Translations under genes and position numbers: made by a program | NCBI GenBank assembly: GCA_033558025.1 | Contig: JAUCEF010000006.1 | Span: forward strand, 3,844,001-3,908,000 | Source: Phytophthora sp. 'mugwort' | Lineage: Eukaryota > Oomycota > Peronosporomycetes > Peronosporales > Peronosporaceae | DNA length: 64,000 nucleotides | Reading direction: 5' to 3' | Shown here: positions 30,978-41,686 of the stretch, one piece after another | How positions within the stretch are numbered: position 1 is the stretch's first letter | Layout: each line of letters begins with the position of its first letter | The notes under the pieces: model-generated | Databases searched by the model: none | What the model was told of the DNA's origin: nothing | Seen by the model: the letters and a program-made list of their open reading frames with translations, nothing else

Positions 30978-31465
30978 CCTAATGGGGGTATACGCATTGC
31001 TCGGGCTGGGTCACATTTGAAGCTGCTGAAGCACCAGTAACTGGTTCGGCTAACGGAAGCACAGAGAGCACGCGCTGGCCGTCGATTAGCAGGACGAAGC
31101 GGAGTCCAGCTTTATAAACTAGTTTTGATTCCGGGTCCCATCTTGGCGAGGGCTTCCTGCGAATGTCGAGACGTTGGTGAGCTCCATATCAAGCAGCCTT
31201 TCACTAAAAACTTGTGCGTAAACTATGAAAGACGGGACAGACACGTTGGGCCTGTATTAAACTCGCTAGAAGAGCAATCATGCACTATATGATACTTTAC
31301 GTTATCCCGGGGAACTACCCAGTGGTGCATAGGAAGCTTCAACGGAATGTCATTTGTTGATGCAGCTTGATATACATGAACTGGGCGAGCTGTTACATTG
31401 TCTGTCGACCCCTTCTGTAATGCCGGGGGGTAGTACGTTGGGTTCCTCTGTTGCTTTAGGCTCAC
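30978..31465 (-). pseudogene. possible retroelement coding remnants
   Basis: Two open pieces on minus: 31465-31223 includes MHHWVVPRDNVKYHIVHDCS, which resembles the LPHH-x-V...R-x-V-x-D-x-S block at the start of BEL/Pao and some gypsy reverse transcriptases. About 31178-30978 (without ATG) includes RWDPESKLVYKAGLRFVLLI and then DGQRVLSVLPL. Stops separate them. The retroelement reading is tentative and rests on one motif. Confidence 0.25.
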
Positions 31466-31654
31466 TTTCTACTCAAGCGTCAAACAACAAGATCCTGACA
31501 TCGGCACTAATAGATCAGCGCCACGCCGCATTGCAGAATTGCAGGTTACGCCGAGGTTACGCTGAGGATACATTCGGAGTATCCAGCGCCACATTGTGTA
31601 CACAACCGAGCAAGTCGAAAAAAAAAGAAGGTTATTATAACACCAGAAGCGAGA

Positions 31655-32282
31655 ATGAGCGCGTTCTTCGAGCAAAAGGTCAAGGCCCCGGTCGTCAAGC
31701 TACTCAAGTCGGGCGGTGCGTTTTGCTGGATGCTCACGATCCCGATCGCATATTAATTTTAACCTCTGTATTGCCATACTTGCAGCCTCTCCCAGCAGCA
31801 TTGCGTTAGCCATGGCCTTTGGCGTCTCCGGAGGCATCTTCCCCATCCCTGGTGTCACGACTGTGCCCGTCATGGCCGCCATCTTCCTCTTCCGCTTGAA
31901 CCCGGTGGCCGCCATGCTTACCAACTACCTCGTCACGCCGCTCAACATCGCGTCCGTCCCCGTCTTCATGTGCGTCCGCTTTGCCCGCCTAACCTTCAGA
32001 GTGCATCGACAAATGTGCTAACTCTGCTGTTGCTTCAGTTACTACGGCAATGTTGTCTTCGGGGGAGGAGAGGGAGAGAGCGAGTTCGCCATTGGTAGCT
32101 TCATGGAGGGCATCAAGAAGGACACCATTAACACGCTGCTGCTCTTCCGCTTTACACTGCTGCACGCCATCTACATGTGGCTGCTCGTCATGCCCCTGCT
32201 CACACTTGCCATCTACGGCGTGCTCACGCCGGTGCTGCGTCGCGTCATGCCCAAGGACAAGGACGAGGGCAAGCATGCCTAA
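31655..32282 (+). CDS. DUF2062-like small membrane protein
   Basis: Three exons: 31655-31715, 31786-31969 and 32039-32282, total 162 residues, with clean GTGCGT donors and phase-matched joins. After a short basic start (MSAFFEQKVKAPVVKLLKSG) come ASPSSIALAMAFGVSGGIFP and PGVTTVP, matching the bacterial/plastid DUF2062 family pattern of a helix followed by G-x-F-P-x-PG. A second long helix lies in exon 2 (AAMLTNYLVTPLNIASVPV) and a third in exon 3 (HAIYMWLLVMPLLTLAIYGV). The tail is basic. The function of the family is unknown; it is an integral membrane protein. Confidence 0.65.
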
Positions 32283-32639
32283 ACACAGTTTTCCATTTTG
32301 CCATTCTGTGTAGTTAACCAGAAATATCCGATGGTAGCAGGTCGATAGCAGCAGGATCCGATGGTACATGCAGGTTGAGAACGAAGTTTACATAGATCAG
32401 TTTGTACGTTGCCCTCCTACAGACATTAGTTTCATGTTTTTGATACCTAGTCAGGCCTTGATGACGGCAGTGGCCGAGCGGGGTGAAATTTGCATCGATT
32501 CGGACAGCAAGTAGCAGCTCAGTGGGCCCAAAGCGTACATTTTACCGCAGCAATCCGCTGTAGCTGAATGCTGCTGGTCAGAGTGGTAACCAGCTTACAT
32601 TTACATCAATGGTGGTCTTACCTATGTGCGTGCTCATCA

Positions 32640-33040
32640 GTAGTTACGAAAATGGTATACGAACGAGCGCTCCATCTTGTTAAGGTTTTCCACCTGGAAC
32701 TAAAGCTGCAAGGCAATATCGTGAGCGTCAGAGCGTCCTCCACTGACGTTTTGGCTGGCATTTTACCTCGAGATCCACGAGATACTTTGATCAAAGTGGT
32801 ATCGTGGACGGGTGGCGGTGGCTTCTGCACAGCTCCTTTACCTTTTTACGACTGCCTTGCTTCTATTATAGCTCGAGCAGGAGTCGGGAGAACGGAGAGA
32901 TTTCTCGACAAACGTGAAGAGCAGCACAGCGAGTGGCTGATGATAACAATGGACATCGTGCAGGTGAGCATGACGATATTGGTGGATGCGACGACCACGT
33001 GGTCCAGGTTTTGCCTGGAGAGGAGAAGTGAAGGTCAAAG
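32640..33040 (-). pseudogene. broken, internally deleted copy of the CDF transporter gene
   Basis: Two blocks match the CDF gene at 29.2-30.4 kb in the same order and strand. 32645-32820 corresponds to about 29395-29575 (C-terminal domain, e.g. the stretch around ACGAGATACTTTGAT and the following GTGGTA). 32935-33035 corresponds to about 30165-30260, the DHVxxxxxxSxTxNVxIVIVMTS helix (here DHVVVASTNIVMLTCTMSI). The intervening transmembrane core, about 600 bp, is missing and the frames are shifted. It arose by duplication of the neighbour and subsequent decay. Confidence 0.6.
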
Positions 33041-33049
33041 CTGGCATTA

Positions 33050-33594
33050 TTCATGTTGTCACCATTTCATAAATATTTATGTATGTATTACTTAGTATGC
33101 AATTGCAGTCATTCTCTTCTCAAAAACGAAGTGTTACTATTGGTGAAAAAATATATACGGGTGAAGGTTGTACCGAACAAAATTTTAAGACACGCTATAA
33201 TATCTTACATATAATATACTTACTTTAAACTGGTAATACTGCTAAATCGACTAAACATGTATAAACAATATAACGTAAAAAAGTACTTTTTGTCACTTAT
33301 AAGAAATATATACTACAGTACATAAGAATTTTTGTCTAAATACCCACTCAACAGGAATTTCCAACTAAGGGAGTGACTATAGAGGGGAGTGATTATCAAT
33401 CATTACTATTGTATTCTTAAGAAATACAGCGCTGCTTATTAACGTTGTTTAAAGCTCTCGAAGTCATTCATTCATGCCCTTAGCGACGTGGTCAACTCCA
33501 CCTCTGATGAAGGACGGCTGCTGCGCAGTGCGTCGGCAAGGCTGAAGCATCAGATAGGGTGATGGACAACGGCAACAGTATGATTAGCTAGGGA
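33050..33594. other. AT-rich stretch without genes
   Basis: Very AT-rich (many TATATA and AAATAT runs) from 33050 to 33480. No ORF above chance and no repeat structure noticed. Confidence 0.5.
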
Positions 33595-34546
33595 TTATCT
33601 CACACCTGTTGCAAAATGAACTGGAGGATGATGCACATACCAGTAGAACGGGTTGAAAGGCTTCACTTTCACGCCTCTACCGTCCTCGTTGAATACCAGC
33701 CGCACCCCTCGAGCTGGCAGCCACTTTTCGGTCATGACGTCCACTGGCGCCCCCAGTTTGTTGGCGATCTTCTTGGTGAGACCTGCCAGGATACGACAGG
33801 CGGGTGAATTCGACAGGATCTGCGCCGGAAGAGCAGCACCGGTGCTCTCCAAAGATCCATTCACACACTGGAAAATCATTACAATAGGAGGAACGCCCCG
33901 CTCTGTTAGTCCGACGTTGACCCAGTCGGAACCGTGGCGCGTGAGTGTTTTCAGACACAATTTCCACGTCTGGTTCTCAGTATCTGCGGGTATAACAGTT
34001 AAGAGTAAGAAGAAGAAGAAGAAGAAACAATAATTTCTCTTCTTTTTGAAGCCTCGGTAGCCTACCGTAGTTCGACAACCGCTGAAAGCGGATTCGCCGT
34101 GCTGAGAGGAAGACGCGCTGGTCCTCCTCGCCTCTCCGTGTCCGATTCAACACCGGTTTGGTCCAGTCTCCTTCCATTTCGACTTGAAACTCCATCGCTC
34201 GCGTACCGCTGCGCTTCATGATCCACATATACTCGAACGTATTGTCTCCATGTAGTACGATCCGAATCTTGCTCCCGTCACCTTGAGCAGTGGCATCGGG
34301 AGTGGAGACAATTGGAGGGAGCGGTGACGTCAAATCGTGTGTGCCATTCTCCTGGTGCTGTGCTGAAGCAGCTTGGGGCGACACGGAGGTGTAAACGCCA
34401 GGCAGAAACGCGTATATTGGCGTATCTCGTGATGACGACTCCCCGGGCTGCTTCCAGCTGACACGCTCGTCCGCAGCACGCAGCAATACTTCCATCGCAA
34501 ACTCCACTTGAGACTTCAAGTGAGCCACCTCTTGCTTCGTCAGCAT
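33595..34546 (-). CDS. hypothetical protein, two exons
   Basis: Exon 1 34546-34066 and exon 2 33983-33595 join in phase 1 (G|GTAGGC...CGCAG|AT), giving 289 residues. The protein starts MLTKQEVAHLKSQVEFAMEV, has a Ser/Gln-rich linker (about 45-90), then a mixed region with IRIVLHGDNTFEYMWIMK and, in exon 2, GSDWVNVGLTERGVPPIVMI and GAPVDVMTEKWLPARGV. No known domain is recognised; the strand-rich C-terminal half suggests a folded domain. A GAA repeat lies in the intron. It is divergently paired with the next gene, 111 bp between starts. Confidence 0.65.
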
Positions 34547-34657
34547 TGTTAACGCTGTTCAACTTTCCCGCACCAGGTATCGTGGCTTTCAATCCAAGAC
34601 TTGATTTGTTTCTAAGTAAAAGACTGCAAAAATAGACAGACGTCACGCGAGACTTGG

Positions 34658-36166
34658 ATGAGCGAAACGGAACCTAAATATCTCGAGAATGAAATGGAGA
34701 AGGATGGGGATGACGGAGACGACAGCTACGCGAACATGTATCTTAACGATGACGACGTGGAGGAGAGCGACGACGCCGAACTGGCCGAGATGCTAGCTAA
34801 AGTGCAGTCCATTCAGCAAGTAGAAGGACGTCTACACCCGCTGGCGACACCAATGCCTGCAATTCCCACAGATGCAAAAGTCAATCAAACGGATGATGCT
34901 ATGGAAGTGCCTTCGAGGCTTCCTTCACCAAGGGTGACAACTCTCACCGAATCTAGGAAAGCGCAGTCCCTCGTGAAATCTCCATCGACTGCCTCAGCCG
35001 CGAGTGGCTACAAAAGTCAAGATGGTATCACAACTATCTCACGAAGTGCATTAAGCGCCAGAACTGCTGGGTCAGGCGCCTTGTCGGGGGTCAAGAAAGC
35101 GGCAATATACGAGGAAAAACTGCTTCAAGCCGTGATAACCACGAAATTTATTGAGATGCTGAGGCATAAGGTGGTAGCCGCCCCACCTGGTAAGATAAAT
35201 CGTGCTCGCTTCTTTCATTCCATGCCAACCAAGTGTACTAAAGCTCTACGTGTATATGACCTCTGGCTAATATAAATGCCAGCAACTATCGGAGTACGTA
35301 GTGATATTTTTGCGTTATACATGCGCTTGAGTTGCTCATGCTCACGTGTTTTTGGATTTCGATCACCTAGAAACGAATCGAAACTCTGTCAGCACCACCC
35401 AAGAAATCCACAACTCGCAAGTTTGCTACTGACGATGAAGAGCGGCACTGTCGCTTCCAGGTACGGAAGAATGCAGCTCAACGGGCAAGAGCCTCTTCCA
35501 GAGATGACTTCGGCAGTGGCACCAGCGACTCGGGTCCAAGTTTTATTTCTCGGATGGAAGCTGCAGAAAAGAACCGTCAGAAAGTATGCTGTATATTACT
35601 GGATGAAGCCCAACTTTCTGAACCGATTTGCTTACAATTTATGTTTTAAATCGCCTAGAAACTCGACTTGAGTCGCGGCGAGAACGACTACAACGCACGT
35701 CTGGTACGCTTAGCTTTCGAGTTAATTGTGCCACGTCCGTCTTTTTTCCTTACCAATTTTCATATTCCTGTAACAGGATAAAAAAGCCTGTCCGAAATGC
35801 GGTCTTTCACAATCGTACTCCGAGTATAAAGACAAGAAGAAAAAGTGTCAAATGTGTGGAGTCGAGTTCCGATTTCTCAACGCGTGGGGGGACATTGAGC
35901 ACAGTTTTACCTCCCGGATGGCTGAGGCCTCGCGTGCACAAGCAGAAAAGAAAGAACAAATCTATGCCAAGGTGACAGCTGAAGAGACCAATCGACTTAA
36001 GGTACACAAGACGGCACAGCAGTTGCAGTACAACAAGCAGATCGCCATGAAATACAGTAAGCAAACCTTCCTAGACCGCAATTACAAGCCAACTGGCGAT
36101 TCCAAAACCAAAATTGCGCAATTAGTGCTGGAAACAAAGCGAAATATAGCGCGGTCAATTAAATGA
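34658..36166 (+). CDS. hypothetical protein with C-terminal C4 zinc ribbon
   Basis: Exons: 34658 to a donor between 35170 and 35251 (several phase-0 donors; unresolved), 35371-35583, 35659-35703 and 35777-36166. The N-terminus is acidic (DGDDGDDSYANMYLNDDD) with a short helix (ELAEMLAKVQSIQQ). The last exon starts ACPKCGLSQSYSEY and then CQMCGVEF, a C-x2-C...C-x2-C zinc-binding ribbon, followed by a long basic helix (TAEETNRLKVHKTAQQLQYN). The exon 2 and 3 joins are phase 0 and restore one frame into the zinc ribbon. I do not recognise the protein; zinc and nucleic-acid or protein binding is inferred. Confidence 0.6.
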
Positions 36167-36409
36167 AAACAATCGGTTAGAGTTTGATCGAACGAGTGAT
36201 TCATAATTATTTCATCTGCCGTGCGAGTTGTCTGGAAATTTGTAGCAGATTAGTAGTGACAGCTCAAAGCAAACTAACACTGGGCGAGTGGACTTACTGT
36301 GCTCGAAGGCGGGTTTCAGACACCAAGGTAGCAGCAGTTGAATATCGTGGAACTGTGCTCGATGCCCGTGAGTAGGGCTATAAGACATATAGCAAATTGT
36401 GAGCTATTT

Positions 36410-37895
36410 TCAAACGTTTTGCCTTGCCGAACATCGTACCGGGAGAATCGCTTTATACGAATAACCCTTCGTCGGTTCTATAGGAACTGGCAGTTGTTTC
36501 CACGCTGGCACTTTGCATCTGCTCTTCGTTCTTCGACTATTCATTTCTGCCGTTCGAGGCGATGCTGCCACAGTTTGGTCAGGACAGCTCGCTTGTCTGC
36601 TTGTGTTATTTGGGTCATCCGAATCTGAAGACAGTTCCACATCCTGGTTTGGAGCCAACACCACTTCACCCTGAACAGGACTAAGACATCCAGCATTTCG
36701 TGAAGCCGGAAATATCTCTTCCCTTGGTTCCTCTGTCTCAAAAGTAGCAGGCTGCAAATACATGGTGAGATCAGTGCATCGGCTAAACAATATTCTCTCT
36801 CCGTGAAATACTTACTTCGTTAATCTCAGGCAATAGTGGTTGCTTGCTCAAGCCTTTCGCCACACGATCCAATTCTCGTTGCTTATTCTTAAACTTTTGT
36901 AGACCTTGTGTAAACTCTTCTTGCTCTTGGCTGGAGTTGGACCATTAAAAGTAAGTTCCTCGTAGCCTGTTAACGAGATGAGGCTAACATAAAAAATCAC
37001 CGCGCAGCATTCACAGTACTCACCGACTTTGATTTTCAGCCAGCTGCTTCATTCGACTCAAGCGCGCTGCCGTTTCCTGACGAAGCTTTCTCTCCATAAG
37101 CTTCTGCTTTGCATCAATGGCTTCGCTTCTTCCAGGAATATCCGTATGCTCGATTTTATCACTCCGATTAACCTGTCGAATCGATCTAAAACAGCGTGGA
37201 GAGATTAGTGGGTTGCATTTTATCACTCCAGATAGTACAAGAAGGTCGTACGCTTGCAGTCGCTTAATGGTTTTCCCGCGAAATGATTTCAACTTGGCAG
37301 GTTCTGCTCCTAGCCCAGGTGCGGTACTTGGTGGTGTTGTCTCTGATGCCTCCTTCTGCCGCTTCATTCGGATTCTCTCTTTCGCTCGACGTCGACTGTT
37401 CTGTGCTCTTCGTATCTTCTCGTCACATTCCTCTGCAGTATTCAAAGCACCCGACTGCTGCTCCGCTGCTGCTCGTAATGTCTGCTCTTGCTCCAGTTGA
37501 TTTGTTCTTGCAACTCGAGCCCGCGCGCGTTCTTGTGCTTGTTTGACCTTTTGATTCCTTTTTTCCCCATCCAGTCGCCGAGTTTCTTCCAGCAGCTTTT
37601 TCTCCGTGTCTTCGCTTTGCTTGGCAGATTTTTTGTGCCTTTTGGTTTTAGGGCCACTCGGCAGCGCGCCAATCAGCGGCAATTTATCTCTTGATTCTCG
37701 CTGTGAGCCTTTGCTGCTGCTTCGACGTGCGCGATCGCCCCAGTCTCCTTCTGCGTCGTCCTCGGGCGTGGGCGTCTCGACCACGCCGCTCTCAAACTTG
37801 GGTAACAGCGTCGGCAGCTCCAACTGTCTCGCTGCCAGACACAGCCGTCTAGCGCGCTCCAACAGCTCCGTGGCTGCCGCATCCTCGCTCTCCAT
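36410..37895 (-). CDS. hypothetical coiled-coil protein
   Basis: Four exons: 37895-37252, 37185-37024, 36930-36816 and 36751-36410; 1263 bp in frame, 420 residues. Start taken as MESEDAAATELLERARRLCL (the frame is open to 38000). The middle is a long, very basic coiled coil (KKLLEETRRLDGEKRNQKVK, ERARARVARTNQLEQEQ), continuing in exon 2 (AIDAKQKLMERKLRQETAAR) and exon 3 (QEEFTQGLQKFKNKQRELDR). The tail is acidic then basic (VELSSDSDDPNNTS). Such proteins are often structural or centrosomal, but no family is recognised. Head-to-head with VMP1, 294 bp apart. Confidence 0.65.
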
Positions 37896-38134
37896 CTCCG
37901 AGCAAAACACCAACTTGTCCACTTCAACAACCATCCTCGATCCGTTACAACTCCAAATCATAACCTGATATCCTTCGAAATACAATTTAGTTTCATTCAT
38001 TTGTCAGACCTAAACAACCTGTGAGAATCAATTAATATGTTCCTTTACATTTGAGCACAGCATAGCAAAAGCCACAGCGCACCTCATTTCGACCAATCGC
38101 GGCGCCGCGACGTGGCAGCAAGCGACCACGTGCG

Positions 38135-38141
38135 TCATTCT
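38135..38141 (+). promoter_or_regulatory. oomycete initiator-like motif of VMP1
   Basis: TCATTCT fits the core of the oomycete initiator and lies 48 bp before the ATG at 38190. It argues against the upstream in-frame ATG at 38112, which would then be untranscribed. Confidence 0.4.
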
Positions 38142-38189
38142 CTCCCTTGTCCGCCGGACCCAAGTAGCCAAGAGCGCCAAGAAGAGACC

Positions 38190-39356
38190 ATGGCGAGCAG
38201 TCCCGATGACGCCACCGCGACCTTGGCCGTGCAGCTGCGGCAGGAGCGTAAGAAGCTGACGCTGCTCCGTCGCCCGCTCAGTGTGTTGTACCACTTCGGC
38301 GTCGTGTTCCTGCGCTTCCTCAAGTGGTTGGCGTTGCGCGTGGAGCGCAGTCGGGCCACGCGCTTCGTGCTGCTGCCGCTGCTGCTGGTGTGGCTTGTGG
38401 CCTCGAGTCGTGATGGGCCTCACCGCCAGTTGCTCGATGAGTTCAACGACAGCGTCGAGTTCGTGGCCTGGTGGGTCGGTCTGGGCGTGCTCTCAAGCGT
38501 GGGGCTGGGCACGGGCATGCACTCGGGCATCCTGTTCCTCTTCCCACACATCTTCCTCGTGGTGCAGGGTGCGCAGGAGTGTAGATCCCTGGATTTCGAT
38601 AGCCGTCACCACATGTGGTTCCACCCTTTCGAGGCCAGCTGCAACAACGTCCCTGAAGTCTCCACCGTCACCTTCGCCGCCATCTTCTGGAAGGTCTTCA
38701 TGCCCTGTATGCTTTGGGGAGCAGGCACCGCTGCCGGAGAGATCCCGCCGTACGCGCTCAGTCGTGCCGCCAAGTTGGCTGGACAGCGCAACGAAGAGTT
38801 TGAGGAGATCTCCGAGTCCAAGTCCCAGTACAACCTCATGAACAGCATGAAGGACTGGATGATTTGTTTCCTGGAAAAACACGGCTTCTGGGGTGTGCTA
38901 CTGATGTCAGCCTGGCCCAACATGGCTTTCGACCTGTGCGGCATCTGCTGTGGTCACTTTCTCATGCCTTTCTGGACATTCTTCGGCGCTACGCTCATTG
39001 GTAAGGCGCTTATCAAAGTCAACATGCAAGCCGCGTTTTTCATCACCATCTTCACAGACGCGCACCTCAAGCGAGTGGAGGCCCTTATTGGACGCGTCAC
39101 ACCTGAGCAATGGGGACTCGGCTCCCGTGTCAGCGAGTTCCTACTTGAGTGCCGCGAGAAGTTCCACTCGGCACAGGTCAAGGCCGCAGCAGAGCAGGCC
39201 GGTACGGTGGCGGCTTCTAGTAGCAGCCTGGTCTCCCAGCTGGGTTCATGGGTCATGGTGGCCTTCATCACCTACTTTGCCATCTCGTGTATCGAACAGT
39301 TCGCACAGCAGCACGCCGCCGAGGAGGACGAGAAGAAGCTGAAGAAGCAGAAGTAA
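38190..39356 (+). CDS. VMP1: vacuole membrane protein 1 homologue (VMP1)
   Basis: Single exon, 388 residues from MASSPDDATATL. VMP1/TMEM49 is an ER scramblase that drives autophagosome formation and lipid-droplet and lipoprotein handling. Seen here: a first hydrophobic region at about 55-75, then GLGVLSSVGLGTGMHSGILF, HHMWFHPFEASCNNVP, TFAAIFWKVFMPCMLWGAGT, and GEIPPYALSRAAKLAGQ, all highly characteristic of VMP1 and its VTT domain. Later MSAWPNMAFDLCGICCGHFL and an extreme basic C-terminus (EKKLKKQK, compatible with ER retrieval). Length and order match the family (about 406 in human). Confidence 0.88.
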   Translation: MASSPDDATATLAVQLRQERKKLTLLRRPLSVLYHFGVVFLRFLKWLALRVERSRATRFVLLPLLLVWLVASSRDGPHRQLLDEFNDSVEFVAWWVGLGVLSSVGLGTGMHSGILFLFPHIFLVVQGAQECRSLDFDSRHHMWFHPFEASCNNVPEVSTVTFAAIFWKVFMPCMLWGAGTAAGEIPPYALSRAAKLAGQRNEEFEEISESKSQYNLMNSMKDWMICFLEKHGFWGVLLMSAWPNMAFDLCGICCGHFLMPFWTFFGATLIGKALIKVNMQAAFFITIFTDAHLKRVEALIGRVTPEQWGLGSRVSEFLLECREKFHSAQVKAAAEQAGTVAASSSSLVSQLGSWVMVAFITYFAISCIEQFAQQHAAEEDEKKLKKQK

Positions 39357-39655
39357 AGCGTCCATCACTGCTAGCATACAATCGTCCGAGTGGGACAAAC
39401 AGCGAGCAGGAATGGAGCCGATCAAGTCTCCGGGTCGCTACTGCGCTTACGACACGAGGCGGTGACCCGATTAGGATGCGAAGAGAGTGAGAAATCTCCA
39501 ACTTCGGTCAGGACAGACACTTTGCATATTCATCTACTTGGAAGTAGCTTTTTTTGCACATTTGTTGGATATAACTTCCTCAGCTATTAATTCCTTCAGA
39601 ATAGAGAGCATTTGGAATTGGACAAGGTGGTGAAGTCTGTGAATGGTGCAGCTCC
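39357..39655. other. convergent 3' ends of VMP1 and the OSBP gene
   Basis: No gene seen. The two flanking genes converge here, so the stretch should hold both 3' UTRs. Confidence 0.5.
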
Positions 39656-41339
39656 CTAAGTCTTAGCCGATTTCTCTTCGCGCAGCTTGAGATCCGCTCG
39701 CTGAAGAGCTTCGAGCCGCAACTTCTCGGACTGTGCCAACACTTGGTCACCATTCTGTATCCATCCCAAACATTAATACTTACACAACGTAGCATTTCAG
39801 TTATGACATTTGTTACCAACCTTCAAGGCGATGATATCCTCGCGGTAACGAACGTCCGAGGGGAGCGGATGGTTGACGGGTGTGTGCTCAAACGCTGGCT
39901 CGGATTCCACGTGCCAGTACCTGCAACAATGTTTCGATTTTTACAAGTTGCTTCGTGGAAATGCTCAGTTTTTAACTTACGTCTTGTTGTCGAACTGGAG
40001 GTGCGATAACCACGAACCATTGACAGTCGCCACTGCGTGTTTGGCAGATTTCTGATAGAGACAGAAAGAAGAAGAGTCAGCGCGTAGTTGATAGTGAAGA
40101 ACCCACAATTCGCACCTTGGATGGGTAGATGGATCCTTTGATGTCATCGCTCTGTGACTTTTTCAAGAAGCTACTGTTCGCGTCAAAGTGAAGTTCACCC
40201 ACAAGACGATTGGTAATGTCCTCAAACTTGGAGGAACCTATGATCTCCACCACGCGGTCGCCGAAGAGGATCCCGCTCAGCTTAATCTGGGGCATTGTAT
40301 ACGTGATGACCACGCCATCGTGGAATGTAATCTTCGTCATACCCTTCTGGTAGTTAGCGAGAGAATTACGAGTCGAGAGAGACTCAAACTCATAGAGGCC
40401 GGACATTCGGTAGAGCCCTTTAGGACCCAAGAGAGTAAACGCAGATTTAACCGGGTGGTGGCTGACATGCTCCATGAACATTTGCGTCCCATCGGCGTAA
40501 GTTGCTTCGTACGTCTCGCCTAAAATCGGGTTGAATGGCTTCAACTGACCGACACAAAAGTGTAGTCCACCTGCCACGAACGTCATCACGAACTTGAGGC
40601 GCTCAATTGGGTCGGAACTACTGAGTGCTGCCTTCTTGAGCACGGTCGGAGCATAATTCCATCCGTTTGCTGCACGTTCAAGCAACGATCGCGGCTCGAA
40701 GATGCGAATGGGGAGTGAGATTCGTACTGCCAACTTGCCCGATAAGAGCTGGGAACCGACCTGTAGCATGATTTCCTTAAAGACTCCTTGCTGCTTCTTC
40801 AGTGTCTCTCGATCCTGAAACACCAATCCGCCGCGTTTGTTTTGCTTATAGTGTTCCATCCACTGCATACGGTCTTTGAGCTGCAATTGTGCCCATGATT
40901 CCTGTGCACTGAGAGTTGGACGGGAGTGTTGGGCACTTTGAGTTATTGGCTTGTCACTTGAGCTGGCAACGGATTCAGTTGCAGCCTTCTGAGCTTCGAT
41001 CGAGGTGGTGGAGCTGTGGGGGACGATATTGTCGATGTGCAGGATCACAGTGGAAAGGACGAGGCCGTCGTTATTGAGTTCATGTGCTGACATGTTGAAA
41101 TAGAAAAGAGCTTGAAACACTGGGGAGAGATTGCGTTTGTGCTCGATTCCTCGCTTAGCAAAGGTTGTTGTGGTCGACCGACAAATAACAAAAGTGGGGG
41201 CGATAGAACTGTTGGCAGGGGGTGGAATGTGAAGGTATTCCTGGCGCTTTCGCCGCATTCGTTCTGACTCCATTGCGTTGGTGGCAACGTGCACGCGCTG
41301 GCTATTCTTGGTCAAACACTCGTCGATGCGCGTAACCAA
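39656..41339 (-). CDS. oxysterol-binding protein-related protein (ORP)
   Basis: Four exons: 41339-40116, 40051-39981, 39920-39821 and 39754-39656, total 497 residues. The ORD lipid-transfer domain covers about 200-480. Seen: LPIRIFEPRSLLERAANGWN, FNPILGETYEATYADGTQMF, and MEHVSHHPVKSAFTL, which is the family signature EQVSHHPP with H for Q and V for P. Later exons complete the domain (VNGSWLSHLQFDNKTYWHVE, then RYREDIIALKNGD), ending in a helical tail. ORPs exchange sterols or PI4P between membranes at contact sites. No PH domain or FFAT motif is seen in the 200 N-terminal residues, which are Ser/Thr-rich. The start at 41339 is the first ATG; another lies 22 codons on. Confidence 0.85.
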
Positions 41340-41686
41340 TCGCCGCGCTAGTCAAGTCCGTATTGAGTACGCTATCTAGCCGTTATCAATATATGTCGAA
41401 AGTTTACAACGCCAGTGTTGTAGACTACCGCTGTTCTCAGTAGTCGCTGCGGAAACTACCGAAAAATTGTCGACTACCAGCAGTACGAGCATCACCCAGT
41501 CACGACAACTGCAAGGCTACCCTATCTTCATGCAAGCTGTCACCTTCTACTTGTTCGGTCAAAAATGTAACCACTCCAACGAAATGGCAGCGTAATGATG
41601 ACCAAGATGGATACTTCAAAAGAATGGATAACCAGCAATATTCCTATGGGATACCAACTTTTTGCCCAAGTTTCTAAATCATCACT
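41340..41686. other. spacer between OSBP and HCF101 genes
   Basis: Upstream region of the OSBP gene and 3' region of the HCF101-like gene, both on minus. A CCAAT near 41336 is the only regulatory-looking motif. No ORF. Confidence 0.45.

Noticed and set aside
32460..32520. Sequence GGCAGTGGCCGAGCGGG looks like a tRNA-Ser/Leu A box
   Set aside because: No B box (GGTTCGANTCC) at the right distance and no acceptor-stem pairing, so no tRNA is called.
38281..38841. 186-codon plus ORF inside VMP1
   Set aside because: Out-of-frame with the clear VMP1 protein; Cys/Ser/Trp-rich shadow of a GC-rich gene.
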